DNA of 43,974 nucleotides from Micromonospora sediminimaris (GTDB taxonomy: Bacteria; Actinomycetota; Actinomycetes; Mycobacteriales; Micromonosporaceae), in the NCBI GenBank assembly GCA_900112325.1, contig FOLJ01000026.1, positions 1 to 43,974 of the forward strand. Direction: 5' to 3'. The notes beneath the pieces were generated by a model. That model ran no database searches and was not told the DNA's origin. It saw only the letters and a list, made by a program, of their open reading frames with translations. Positions 1 through 7,727 of this stretch are shown piece by piece; positions within the stretch are counted from its first letter, which is position 1; the number at the start of each line of letters is the position of its first letter. The position numbers and the translations under genes are program-made.

Positions 1-830
1 AGCAGTTGCAGGTTGCAGGGATCCACGGTCATGGTCTGGTCGGCGTTCGACCGGATGAGCTCGCCGTGGCTGATGTCGTTGGTCCAGGTCGCGCCGCTGT
101 TGGCCTTACCGGCGAACGGGTTGCTCTCGCTGGTGGCCTGCGGGGTCCAGTTGCCGCCCAGGCTGGTGGCCGTGAACGACCGGAAGTAACGGCCCTGCGA
201 ACCGATCGCCTCGACAAGCATCAGGTACCGCTGCTGGCCCTGGAGCTTGTACACCTGCACACCCTCGAACAGGTTGTTCGTGGTGTCGGTCATGATCGTG
301 GTGTAGTTCGACCCGAAGCTGCCGGGGAAGTTCCCGATCGGCATGCTGGCCCGGTAGATGCGGCCGTTGTCCCCGGCGAAGAACAGGTACATGTTCTGGT
401 CATCACCGATCAACGCCTGGTCGATCGGACCGGTACCCGAGTTCGAGATCGACCCGGTGAACAACGTCTGGTGCGCCGACCAGCTGTTCACGTTCGTCGG
501 GTTCGTCGAGGTCCGGTACGAGAACGCCGGCCCACCCCACTGGTACGCCAACACCCAGACGTTACGCGGCGCGAAGTAGAACAACGACGGCGCGACGGCC
601 GAGAACGGCATCGCGTTCTGGCTTGCCGAACCCATCTGGTTCCAGTTCGAGAACAGACCGAAGTTCATCGAACCCCACGACGTGCCGGTGTCATGCGTGG
701 TGGCGTAAACCAGGTGCTGACCGTTGTACGGCGCGTGGGTGAAGTCCTTCAACGACACCCAACCCGACCGCGGCTGCGCCAGCGGCCCGGTCGACGACCA
801 GCGGTAGCTCGACGGCAGGTTGCAGGTGCC
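1..830 (-). repeat. Left copy of a large inverted repeat (GH62 catalytic module)
   Basis: Read on the minus strand this segment is nearly identical to 41563-42390. In the 105 bases at the window edge I counted 7 differences by eye, and a run of about 75 bases around 706-785 is identical. Homology stops near the Cys that opens the GH62 domain, so the repeat matches the protein module boundary. Confidence 0.9.
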
Positions 831-1448
831 CGACGGGGGCGGCGTGGTCGGCGTCGGGTTTCCGCCGCCATCGATCCGGACCAGCTGCCACTGTTGGTTG
901 GCGCCGTTCCAGTCGTCGTACTGCACGATGTTCCCGCCGTCGGCGGTCGAGGCGCCCTGCACCTCCATCACCTTGTTGCTGTTCCGGTTGATCAACCGAA
1001 CGTAACCGCCGTCGGAGTCGGCCAACCGGAACTGCTGGTTCGCCCCGTTGTGGTCGGACCACTGCACGATGGCGGCGCCGTTGGCGGTCGACCAGTTGTA
1101 GACGTCCAGCACCTTGTTGGACAGCCGCGACTTCAGCCGGTAGTAGCCACCGCCCGAGTCCACGAACTGCCACTGCTGCTGGTTGCCGTTGTTCCGCGAC
1201 CACTGGGTGATCCGGGCGCCGTCGTTCGTGGCCAGGTTGTACACGTCGAGGGCCTTGCCGCTGTTGCGGTTGACCAACACGTACCACGCGTTCGTGTCGA
1301 CAGTCGCGGCGGCGGCCGGTGTCGACACCGCCACGGCGGCGGCACTACCGGCGACGACCGCCGTGACACCCGCCGCAGCGGCCCGCAACAACCACCTACG
1401 TGGTCGCGAGGGCGGCGGGAGAGCGGGAGATCTACCAAAGGCAGACAT
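1..1448 (-). CDS. Secreted GH62 alpha-L-arabinofuranosidase with N-terminal CBM13 module (3' end outside window)
   Basis: Removes arabinose side chains from arabinoxylan outside the cell. The ATG at 1448 has a strong ribosome site (AAGGAGGAAC). Residues 1-48 form a long Arg-rich signal peptide ending in Ala repeats. Residues about 53-193 are a ricin-like CBM13 with three QxW/QxF repeats (QQW, QQF, QQW). A short Pro/Thr linker follows, then the GH62 catalytic domain from about residue 208. By alignment with the known family, Asp235 (LKDFT), Asp343 (PIDQA) and Glu395 (FEGV) are the base, pKa-modulating Asp and acid. The gene runs off the window after about 482 codons; by comparison with the GH62 module of the xylanase at 40004-42466, only about 30 residues are missing. 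The catalytic module is a near copy of that module. A LacI-type palindrome lies 74 bp upstream. Family assignment is firm; the exact polymer is inferred. Confidence 0.93.
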   Translation of the reverse strand, partial: MSAFGRSPALPPPSRPRRWLLRAAAAGVTAVVAGSAAAVAVSTPAAAATVDTNAWYVLVNRNSGKALDVYNLATNDGARITQWSRNNGNQQQWQFVDSGGGYYRLKSRLSNKVLDVYNWSTANGAAIVQWSDHNGANQQFRLADSDGGYVRLINRNSNKVMEVQGASTADGGNIVQYDDWNGANQQWQLVRIDGGGNPTPTTPPPSGTCNLPSSYRWSSTGPLAQPRSGWVSLKDFTHAPYNGQHLVYATTHDTGTSWGSMNFGLFSNWNQMGSASQNAMPFSAVAPSLFYFAPRNVWVLAYQWGGPAFSYRTSTNPTNVNSWSAHQTLFTGSISNSGTGPIDQALIGDDQNMYLFFAGDNGRIYRASMPIGNFPGSFGSNYTTIMTDTTNNLFEGVQVYKLQGQQRYLMLVEAIGSQGRYFRSFTATSLGGNWTPQATSESNPFAGKANSGATWTNDISHGELIRSNADQTMTVDPCNLQL

Positions 1449-1521
1449 GTTCCTCCTTCAATGACCGAGAGCCGAGCGGTCCGCCCGAGGATGGGCACAC
1501 CGTCGAACATCTGCGCTGCTT

Positions 1522-1535
1522 TGTTAGCGCTAACA
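1522..1535. promoter_or_regulatory. LacI-family operator candidate, perfect 14-bp palindrome
   Basis: TGTTAGCGCTAACA is a perfect palindrome with the central CGC/GCG step typical of LacI-family operators in actinobacteria. It lies 74 bp upstream of the GH62 start codon, where a repressor of arabinoxylan use would be expected. Related sequences occur at 1814-1827 (11/14) and upstream of the xylanase gene at 39694-39707 (12/14). No LacI regulator is encoded in the window. Confidence 0.7.
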
Positions 1536-1667
1536 TCAACGTTGACGCGTCCCCGCACACGCCTGGTTCACCGGCCGGACGAAGCAGGCTCGCCCGGTAA
1601 GCCGTAGGCATCGCCGTCCTTGACCATCGACTGTGGGCGATAACACGTCGTTCGTCAAGACGTAATG

Positions 1668-1699
1668 TTCCGGAATCACGAGGCCGTGACGTTCCGGAA
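1668..1699. promoter_or_regulatory. Paired TTCCGGAA palindromes with inner inverted repeat
   Basis: Two GTTCCGGAAT copies start 24 bp apart (1667 and 1691). Between them, TCACG and CGTGA form an inverted repeat, so the whole block is close to symmetric. It could be a double operator or a hairpin. The binding protein is unknown. Confidence 0.35.
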
Positions 1700-1813
1700 T
1701 TATCAGACACCTGACCTGCTATCGCCACGGCACCGCCACTCACCGCCCGCCTGCGACACCCACACCGCCCCGCTCGGCCGAACTTCCCACCGAGCACCCA
1801 ACACCCGCCGGCA

Positions 1814-1827
1814 TGGTGACGCTAACA
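1814..1827. promoter_or_regulatory. Partial LacI-type operator
   Basis: TGGTGACGCTAACA matches the perfect site at 1522-1535 at 11 of 14 positions, including all eight of the right half CGCTAACA. The bases after it (TTGATGTTCAC) also resemble those after the first site (TCAACGTTGAC). It may be an auxiliary site for DNA looping. Confidence 0.35.
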
Positions 1828-1908
1828 TTGATGTTCACCCATCTGTTCGGCGACGCGCAAGGGTGCGTACGCCAGCCGGTCGGGCACCCACCAGCACCCG
1901 GCCGGGCC

Positions 1909-1992
1909 GGGCGGGTTCGAGGCCAGGGAGGCGGCCGGGCGGGTTCGAGGCCAGGGAGGCGGCCGGGCGGGTTCGAGGCCAGGGAGGCGGCC
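1909..1992. repeat. Three perfect tandem copies of a 28-bp unit
   Basis: Units at 1909-1936, 1937-1964 and 1965-1992 are identical and begin GGGCGGGTTCGAGG. A fourth copy starts (GGGC) and breaks off 15 bp before the stop of the marR-like gene. The repeat lies just downstream of that gene. It may vary in copy number between strains. Confidence 0.95.
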
Positions 1993-2011
1993 GGGCGCGA
2001 CCGGCACGGCC

Positions 2012-2428
2012 CTACGACGTGGTGCCCAACATCTTCCCCAGCAGGCCGGAAAGCTGGCGCCGCTCCTGGTCGGTGAGCAGCGCCAGCCGCTCGGCCGGGA
2101 ACTCGAACGCGCCCCGGACGACGCGGCGCACGTCACGCCCGGCCGGGGTGATCGACACGCGCTTGATCCGCCGGTCGTCCGGGTCGGGCGCCCGCGTCAC
2201 CAGGCCACGGGTCTCCATTCGGGAGACGAGCTGGGTGACGTTCGAGGCGTCGCACTGCAGCTCCGAGGCGAGTTCCCCCATCGGGCGACTGCCCCCGGAG
2301 AGGTGTTCGAGCAGGCACGCCTGTGCGGCGCTGAGCCCGGCAACCTGCGCCGCGCGGTCGTAGGCTGCGTCGTAGGCGAGGACGAGGTCCCATACCTGCT
2401 GGGCAAGGGCGTCCGCCACCTCGGTCAT
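2012..2428 (-). CDS. MarR-family transcriptional regulator
   Basis: A 138-residue winged-helix DNA-binding protein of usual MarR length. The core shows the MarR pattern: helix-turn-helix around QCDASNVTQLVSRMETRGLV followed by the wing with DPDDRRIKRVSITPAG. It probably represses the divergent oxidoreductase gene at 2513 and itself, and is released by a small ligand; the ligand cannot be read from sequence. The ATG at 2428 is chosen, but a GTG two codons upstream (2434) is equally possible because neither has a clear ribosome site. The stop lies beside the 28-bp tandem repeat. Confidence 0.9.
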   Translation of the reverse strand: MTEVADALAQQVWDLVLAYDAAYDRAAQVAGLSAAQACLLEHLSGGSRPMGELASELQCDASNVTQLVSRMETRGLVTRAPDPDDRRIKRVSITPAGRDVRRVVRGAFEFPAERLALLTDQERRQLSGLLGKMLGTTS

Positions 2429-2440
2429 GAGCACAGATTA

Positions 2441-2496
2441 GTTGACTCCCTCAGGTAACGCTGCTTTAGTGGGTCGAGGAACTTTAGTGAATCAAC
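2441..2496. promoter_or_regulatory. Divergent promoter region with inverted repeat for the MarR regulator
   Basis: GTTGACTC (2441-2448) and GAATCAAC (2489-2496) are inverted copies with one mismatch, 40 bp apart, in the 84-bp gap between the marR-like gene and the oxidoreductase. They could be operator half-sites or two sites in opposite orientation. Confidence 0.4.
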
Positions 2497-2512
2497 CAAA
2501 GGGTGGTTCGAC

Positions 2513-3382
2513 GTGAAGAGTCCGCGCTCGGTGGGGGCCGGCAGGCCCCGCGTACTGGTGACAGGGGTCCGTGGCAAGACCGGGATGCCGCTGGCCAGGC
2601 TGCTTGTCGCGCAGGAGGGCGTTGACGTGCTCGGCGGCAGCAGCAACCCGACCTCGGTCGACATCGACGGCGTCCGCCCGACCGCCTTCTCCTGGAACGA
2701 CCCATCCGGGTGGAAGGCAGCGACCGAGGGTGTGGACGCCATGTACATCGTCCGACCGGACCGTGCGGACGCGCCGGACCTCATCGGCGCACTGCTTGAC
2801 GAGACGCCCGCCGGGGCCCGGATCGTCCTGCTGTCCGAGCAGGACGCCGACTACATGGGCACCGACGGATGGGCGCCGCGTGCCGAGCAGGCGGTACGCG
2901 ACAGTGGTCACGCGTGGACGATCCTGCGGCCCAGCTGGTTCATGCAGGTCTTCACCGACCCGCGTTTCTACCGTGACCAGATCACCGACGGGTTGTTGCC
3001 GTTCTCCAGCGGTGGCGCCAGCCTGGCCTGGATCGATGCCCGGGACATCGCCGCCGTGGCCGAGCGGGCGCTGCGCAACGAGGAGCACGCCGGCCGGGTG
3101 TACGAGCTCACCGGCCCGGAGGCACTCTCCCTGCCGCACACCGCAGAGCTGCTCTCCGCCGCGGCAGGTCGTACGGTGACCGTTCGCGAGCTGACCATTG
3201 ACGAGGTCGTGGACGGGACCACCGGCTTCGAGCGGGAACTTTTCGCGCTGACCTTCGAACGCGTACGGGCAGGCAGCTTCGCGCAGGTCACCGACTCCGT
3301 CGAGCGGGTGACCGGACGGCCCGCGCGATCGTTGCGGGATTTCCTGGCCGACGCCGGGCCGCCGTTCCGACACGGGATCTGA
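2513..3382 (+). CDS. NmrA-like NAD(P)-binding oxidoreductase
   Basis: An atypical short-chain dehydrogenase of 289 residues. The N-terminal Rossmann motif VLVTGVRGKTG (about 14-24) is the usual nucleotide loop of NmrA/QOR2-like proteins, which act as NAD(P)H quinone or azo reductases or as redox sensors. The middle contains YMGTDG and the conserved WTILRPSWFMQ segment of this family. The GTG at 2513 follows a GGGTGG ribosome site. It is divergent from a MarR regulator, an arrangement typical of stress or detoxification reductases. The substrate cannot be assigned. Confidence 0.87.
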   Translation: MKSPRSVGAGRPRVLVTGVRGKTGMPLARLLVAQEGVDVLGGSSNPTSVDIDGVRPTAFSWNDPSGWKAATEGVDAMYIVRPDRADAPDLIGALLDETPAGARIVLLSEQDADYMGTDGWAPRAEQAVRDSGHAWTILRPSWFMQVFTDPRFYRDQITDGLLPFSSGGASLAWIDARDIAAVAERALRNEEHAGRVYELTGPEALSLPHTAELLSAAAGRTVTVRELTIDEVVDGTTGFERELFALTFERVRAGSFAQVTDSVERVTGRPARSLRDFLADAGPPFRHGI

Positions 3383-3450
3383 CGCCTCGGCAGGCAGGTG
3401 CTCTGCGGCGAGTGCGGATGGTCAGCGGCGAGGGCTCAAGGGTCCCGCCG

Positions 3451-4641
3451 TCATCTCGTCGGCAACCGCCGCCGGATCGCCGGCCGGTGGGTAGGGAGTG
3501 CCACGGAGTCCAGGTCGGCGACGACGGCGTCGAGCAGCCGGTTGATCCGTGGTTCCCCGGCAGCGGCGTTCCGCAGCTCGTCAATGATCATCGCCAGGTA
3601 GATGTCGTAGGTGGGACGCTTCGCCAGCACCCGCACCGTGCCGTCGTCGTCCCGCACGATCCCCACCGGATCGGGCCGGGTCGCCAGCCGGCGGAGCAGT
3701 TCGTGCGCCTCCTGGACGGCGCGAACCGCGGTGGTGACGTCGTTCGAGGCGGGAGAGAGCGCACGGGTGGCGATGTCCGCCAACTGGCGGAAACCGAATC
3801 CCACGTCCTGGCCCGGTGTGCGCTCGACGTCGATGGTGACCGAGTGGGCGACGCGCTCGACGGGCAGTGGGCGCGGTTCACCGCTGGGCAGCCGGTGGCA
3901 GCGCAGCAGCGGTGCTTCGGTGAACACGAAGTCTCCCGGCGCCGGCACGACTGTGATCGCGCAGTCGTGCTCGCGAGCCAGCCGGGCGAGCAGGGCGAGG
4001 TCGACGCTGGTGACCAGGCCCGCCGCTGCGGCCGGCACGACCTGCACCACCTCGCCCGTGACCTCGGCCGGCTCCTCGCGGTCCGGCACGTGCTGTTCGA
4101 TGGTGCGTCGGGTCTGCGCGCCGATGGCGACGATGATGTGCGACACCCGCATCACCGTGGTGATGTGGTGCAGGTAGTAGATGAACATCGCGGTGCTGGC
4201 CAGCACGAGCGACATCGACACGGCGAGCGAGAGTTCGGGCAGCCGCTCGCTGTCGCGGGCCGGCAGCGCCGCCAGCACCACCATCGCGAACAGAAAAGTC
4301 GCCACGAACGTTCCGAGCGTCGACTGGATGACCCGATCCTGAAGGAACGTGCGCAGCACCCGCGGGGAGTACTGGCTGCTGGCCAGTTGCAGCGCGACGA
4401 CCGTGATGGAGAAGACCAGCGCAGTGAACGAGATCATCGCCGTGATGATCGACGACAGCAGGGACCGGGCCCCGGCGGGCCCGCTCGGCAGGATGGTCTC
4501 GACCGGCAGCCGCAGCCGCAGCTCCAGTACCGACAGCCCGATGGCCACCACCACGGCACTCGCCGCGAAGAGCGCCGGGATGAGCCAGAAACTCTGCCGT
4601 ATCTCGGCGAGTCGGGCGGCGGGAGTACGGGGCCGGCTCAC
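3451..4641 (-). CDS. DUF2254 predicted membrane protein
   Basis: A 396-residue protein with four N-terminal membrane helices (about 17-40, 61-87, 105-127, 137-157) and a soluble C-terminal half. The stretch around LASSQYSPRVLRTFLQDR (about 87-104) is the hallmark of DUF2254. Function of the family is unknown. Its start overlaps the stop of the channel-like gene by 4 bp (ATGA, 4638-4641), so the two are translated together. That pairing hints at a membrane transport or ion-related role. Confidence 0.85.
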   Translation of the reverse strand: MSRPRTPAARLAEIRQSFWLIPALFAASAVVVAIGLSVLELRLRLPVETILPSGPAGARSLLSSIITAMISFTALVFSITVVALQLASSQYSPRVLRTFLQDRVIQSTLGTFVATFLFAMVVLAALPARDSERLPELSLAVSMSLVLASTAMFIYYLHHITTVMRVSHIIVAIGAQTRRTIEQHVPDREEPAEVTGEVVQVVPAAAAGLVTSVDLALLARLAREHDCAITVVPAPGDFVFTEAPLLRCHRLPSGEPRPLPVERVAHSVTIDVERTPGQDVGFGFRQLADIATRALSPASNDVTTAVRAVQEAHELLRRLATRPDPVGIVRDDDGTVRVLAKRPTYDIYLAMIIDELRNAAAGEPRINRLLDAVVADLDSVALPTHRPAIRRRLPTR

Positions 4642-5306
4642 GTCGCGGTGGCCTTACGCTCCCGGTCGGCACTCAGGAAGAAGGCGCCGAACGCCCCCGC
4701 AAGCGTGCCGAACACGACCACCGAGTAGATCGCGAGTACCAGTTCGACGACCTGGGCGAGCGGATCGTCGACGCCGAGTGGTTCACCAGTGATGGTGGTC
4801 ATGGCGACTTCGTGCAGCGCCGGTCCGTACGACCGGTAGGTGCCGGTGACGACCAGCAGTTGGCCGACGCTGAGGACGACCGTCGCGGTGATGATTGCCA
4901 GCCATGCGATCCGGTCGGTCAGCAACCTACCGGCGGAGCGCGAGCCGCGGACGGCGGCGGTGATGACGCCACCGGCTCGGGCGGCACGCAGGGCGGAGGC
5001 GGCCCGGGCGAACCGGAGGAACGGCACGGCCAGGAAGATGAGCTGCCACCAGTTGCGTCGCCAGAACCGGCGGGCGTCATGGCGGGCCAGCCAGGCGCGC
5101 AGGGCGAACTCCCCCACGAACACCACCCACAGCACCCAGCCCAGCACGGTCAGGGCCGTGGACAGCGTGGGATGTCCGGCGAGCGCCTGCCCGAGGACGA
5201 CCAGCACGAAGAGCACGCCAAGGGCACCCATCGGCTTGTCGAGCCGGCGGGCGACACCGTTCAGTACCGCGTCCTCCGGTGCCTGCTCGTCGGTGGGCCG
5301 GCTCAT
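4638..5306 (-). CDS. Voltage-gated ion-channel-like membrane protein with altered selectivity filter
   Basis: A 222-residue protein laid out like a single-subunit cation channel: helices at about 28-45, 50-70 and 86-98, an Arg-rich S4-like stretch (FLRFARAASALRAAR, 97-110), a helix at 133-153, a re-entrant loop at 160-178 and a last helix at 183-210. The loop reads TTITGEPLG where potassium channels have TTVGYGD, so the signature filter is lost. Ion selectivity is therefore unknown. It is first in a two-gene operon with DUF2254. Confidence 0.75.
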   Translation of the reverse strand: MSRPTDEQAPEDAVLNGVARRLDKPMGALGVLFVLVVLGQALAGHPTLSTALTVLGWVLWVVFVGEFALRAWLARHDARRFWRRNWWQLIFLAVPFLRFARAASALRAARAGGVITAAVRGSRSAGRLLTDRIAWLAIITATVVLSVGQLLVVTGTYRSYGPALHEVAMTTITGEPLGVDDPLAQVVELVLAIYSVVVFGTLAGAFGAFFLSADRERKATAT

Positions 5307-5675
5307 CGCTGCGCCGGCCTGGCGGACCGGCCGGGGACGAGTCCGGACGGCCCGATCCGATGTCGGTGGTCGGTGTCGCGACAGCCTGACCGGTGCCGCC
5401 CGTTCACAGGTACGTCACCCACGCGCGCTGGCTCGTGGTGCCGTTCGGGAGCGATCGGCGGGTCACGATGACGTCCTCCCGGCGGTCGTGCGGCCAAGCC
5501 GCGGTCGGCACCCTGGCTGGCCCGCTACCCGAAATCCACTGCCGCAAACGTCGAGCTGCCGATCTCCGCCGACCGTCACAGTCACGGGCAGAGACCGTCA
5601 TCGGTTCGTCGTGTTGTCCGCCGTGACCGCCGGGTAGGGCAGTCGTAGCAGACGAATCCCCTGAAGGAGTCAGCC
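5307..5675. other. Intergenic region, no gene seen
   Basis: A 369-bp gap between two divergent operons (channel-like gene to the left, BON gene to the right). It must hold both promoters, but I could not pick a convincing one. A ribosome site (GAAGGAG) sits just before the BON start. Short open frames here have no family resemblance. Confidence 0.4.
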
Positions 5676-5951
5676 ATGACCCACCCCTGGTTCTTTCCCC
5701 ACGACCTGCCGCCGCTGTTCTACGCCGAGCCCACAAGCGAAGACACCCGACTGGCCTGTCAGCTGCTCGCGAGCATGCAGCAGGACTCACGCCTGCGTCA
5801 GGAGCGAATCTGCATCGAGGTGCAGAACCGGGTGGTGGTGCTCGACGGCACGGTGAGCACGGCCGAGATGAGTGCCGAGGCCCATGCCCTCGCCTGGCGT
5901 ACACCGGGAGTGCACGACGTCAGCAATCGGCTCCGCCACCTCGGTGAATGA
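5676..5951 (+). CDS. BON-domain protein
   Basis: A 91-residue protein that is essentially one BON domain. Residues 45-91 show the typical pattern: IEVQNRVVVLDGTVSTAEMSA then a long helix and GVHDVSNRL. BON domains occur in membrane-associated, osmotic-stress and mechanosensitive proteins and bind lipids. There is no signal peptide, so it is probably cytoplasmic. The start has a good ribosome site (GAAGGAG). Its stop overlaps the start of the DUF421 gene by 8 bp. Confidence 0.85.
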   Translation: MTHPWFFPHDLPPLFYAEPTSEDTRLACQLLASMQQDSRLRQERICIEVQNRVVVLDGTVSTAEMSAEAHALAWRTPGVHDVSNRLRHLGE

Positions 5952-6459
5952 CCTGAGTACCGCCGACCTGGTACGCCTGCTCGTGGTCGCGGCGATCATC
6001 TATCCGGCGCTCGTGGTGATCCTGCGGGTTTCCGGCAAGCGGACCCTGTCCAAGCTGAACGCCTTCGACTTCGTGGTCACGGTCGCGTTGGGCTCGACGC
6101 TGGCGACCATCCTGCTGTCGCGGGACGTGTCGCTGGTGGAGGGAATCCTCGCCCTGATCCTGCTGGTGGCGTTGCAGTACGCGGTCGCGCTGCTCGCCGT
6201 ACGCTGGCCACCGTCACAGAAGGTGCTCAAGGCCCGGCCCACCATGCTGCTCCGGGACGGGCAGCTGCGAAGCGAGACGTTGCGGTCCACCCGGGTGGCG
6301 GAGAGTGAGATCCGGCAGGCCGCCCGCAGCCAGGGCGCGGGTGACCTCCACGACCTTGCCGCTGTCGTGCTGGAGACGGACGGCAGCCTGAGCATCATCA
6401 CCCGCGACCAGCTCGGTGACGGCAGCACCCTCGTCGACGTACGCGACGAGGGACGGTAG
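5944..6459 (+). CDS. DUF421 (YetF-like) membrane protein
   Basis: About 171 residues. Three membrane helices at the N-terminus are followed by the conserved ILRVSGKRTLSKLNAFDFVV segment, and then a small soluble domain with the family's KARPTMLLRDGQL signature. The family function is unknown; some members affect spore or stress physiology in Bacillus. The GTG at 5944 is chosen because it overlaps the BON stop and begins where the family begins. An upstream ATG at 5872 would lie inside the BON gene. Confidence 0.87.
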   Translation: MNDLSTADLVRLLVVAAIIYPALVVILRVSGKRTLSKLNAFDFVVTVALGSTLATILLSRDVSLVEGILALILLVALQYAVALLAVRWPPSQKVLKARPTMLLRDGQLRSETLRSTRVAESEIRQAARSQGAGDLHDLAAVVLETDGSLSIITRDQLGDGSTLVDVRDEGR

Positions 6460-6497
6460 CGGGCCGGTCAACGCATGGTTTCGTCGCACAGCCGGCG

Positions 6498-6830
6498 TCA
6501 GCCCTCGATCGGTGGACGGTCGATGTTGAGGTGGAATGCGCGCTCCTCGGCCTCCTGACGGGCGGCGACGAAGTCGCGCTGCCAGTCCTGGGCATCGTCC
6601 GGAATGCGGGCGACCACGTGCTCGCCGTGCACCCGCCCGTCCGCGTCGGTCAGGGTGACACCGACGACTGTGTGCCCACGCCCCGGTATGGCGTAGTGGC
6701 GCACCGCCCAGCGGGCGGACATCTGCGCGGCATGGCGTCGGCGTCGCGCACCGCCCGTCAGAACCACGGAAACCAGCAGGACGGCGATCAGCACGACGAC
6801 GGAGATGGCCAGGAACGCGATGATCCGCAC
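6498..6830 (-). CDS. Small membrane-anchored protein of unknown function
   Basis: About 110 residues. The GTG at 6830 is chosen because it puts one strong membrane helix (IIAFLAISVVVLIAVLLVSVV) at the N-terminus; a longer reading from 6908 would add a Cys/Arg-rich stretch. The rest is soluble and rich in charged residues, with GHTVVGVTLTDADGRVHGEH suggesting a beta-hairpin. I do not recognise a family. It converges on the DUF421 gene, 38 bp away. Confidence 0.55.
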   Translation of the reverse strand: MRIIAFLAISVVVLIAVLLVSVVLTGGARRRRHAAQMSARWAVRHYAIPGRGHTVVGVTLTDADGRVHGEHVVARIPDDAQDWQRDFVAARQEAEERAFHLNIDRPPIEG

Positions 6831-6980
6831 CCGCCCGAGGCTACCCCGCTGCCTGCCGGTGGTGCAGCGTACGAGAACCTCACCGGAGAATCGGGCAGGC
6901 CCGACCACCAGCTCCGACAGACCTCGGCTCCGACCCGTTCGTCCGGGCCGGAGCCGAGCTGCGCCTGGCGATCGGGTGGA

Positions 6981-7649
6981 TCAGACGATGTTGATGTCGC
7001 TGCACCACATGTAGGTCTGGTCCATGTGCGACGCCTTCCAGATCACGAAGAGGACGTGCTGTCCTGAGCGTCCGGACGTCGAGACGTTGAACGAGATGTT
7101 CTGCGTCGGCGCGTAACGCCCGGTCTGCGTGATCAGATCGATGTTGCCCCAACCGACGCGCTGCGTGTTCGGATTGAACCCTTGCCGGGTGAGGTAGACC
7201 CGGAAGAAGTCAGCGCCGTGGCTGGCCTGGTCGTAGAACTGGAGCGTGAAGTTGCGGCTGACGGTGGTCGCCTTCCAGGCTCCCGGCTGGTTCAGCGCGT
7301 CGTTCCTGGAGAGCGCGTTGCTGCAGAGCTGTCCGTCGGGCGTACGGGCCTGGTACTGCCCGCCGAGGCCGTCCCGCAGCTGACTCATCCAGTTCCACAT
7401 GGTGTCGGGGTTGGCCTGGAACGCCCGGTAGCACATGGGGTCCTGCGTCTGCAGCGCCGGATCCATGTGCCGGTGGCCCCAGTTCTGCCAACACTGGTAG
7501 GCGCGGGTCGCCGGGTTGATCACAGTGCCGTGGGCCTGGGCGGCACCCGTCCAGGGCAGCATGGCGGCCACCACTGTGAGTGCCAGGACCAGCGCCCGGA
7601 CGGCGGGCCGGGATTGCCGGCCTGATTGGTGGGGATGGTGTGAACGCAC
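6981..7649 (-). CDS. Secreted AA10 lytic polysaccharide monooxygenase
   Basis: A copper enzyme that breaks crystalline cellulose or chitin by oxidation outside the cell. The GTG at 7649 has a clear ribosome site (GGAGG). A signal peptide (1-39) ends AQA, and the mature protein begins with His (His40 of the precursor), the first arm of the histidine brace; mature His105 (QASHGADFF) fits as the second. The mature part is about 183 residues, the usual length of a single AA10 domain, with no binding module. The CWQNWGHRH and MCYRAFQ segments resemble cellulose-active rather than chitin-active members, which is an inference. A CebR-like operator upstream supports a role in cellulose use. Confidence 0.93.
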   Translation of the reverse strand: MRSHHPHQSGRQSRPAVRALVLALTVVAAMLPWTGAAQAHGTVINPATRAYQCWQNWGHRHMDPALQTQDPMCYRAFQANPDTMWNWMSQLRDGLGGQYQARTPDGQLCSNALSRNDALNQPGAWKATTVSRNFTLQFYDQASHGADFFRVYLTRQGFNPNTQRVGWGNIDLITQTGRYAPTQNISFNVSTSGRSGQHVLFVIWKASHMDQTYMWCSDINIV

Positions 7650-7689
7650 GATGCATCCTCCATTTCTGACGCGCTCACCGGGACGGGTT

Positions 7690-7703
7690 TGGGAGCGCTT
7701 CCA
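7690..7703. promoter_or_regulatory. CebR-like operator upstream of the AA10 gene
   Basis: TGGGAGCGCTTCCA differs by one base from the known CebR consensus TGGGAGCGCTCCCA of actinobacteria, bound by a LacI-family cellobiose-responsive repressor. It lies 41 bp upstream of the AA10 start, near the likely transcription start. The repressor gene is not in the window. Confidence 0.8.
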
Positions 7704-7727
7704 GCGAGTATCACACCAATCGGACAA

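Larger units (their letters stand above)
1449..2011. other. Intergenic region with regulatory palindromes and a tandem repeat
   Basis: No convincing gene in 563 bp. It holds the GH62 promoter region, a LacI-type palindrome at 1522-1535 followed directly by a second palindrome TCAACGTTGA (1536-1545), two TTCCGGAA palindromes, a second partial operator near 1814-1827, and three tandem 28-bp units next to the end of the marR-like gene. Open frames across it have no ribosome site or recognisable protein. Confidence 0.6.

Noticed and set aside
6..1607. Long open frame on the plus strand opposite the GH62 gene
   Set aside because: It is the antisense shadow of the GH62/CBM13 gene: Val/Arg/Gly-rich, no ribosome site and no family resemblance.
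1909..1992. Tandem repeat considered as a CRISPR array
   Set aside because: Units are contiguous with no spacers, so it is a simple tandem repeat.
5393..5626. 77-codon frame upstream of the BON gene
   Set aside because: Has no ribosome site or family resemblance, and its composition looks like a chance frame in GC-rich DNA.
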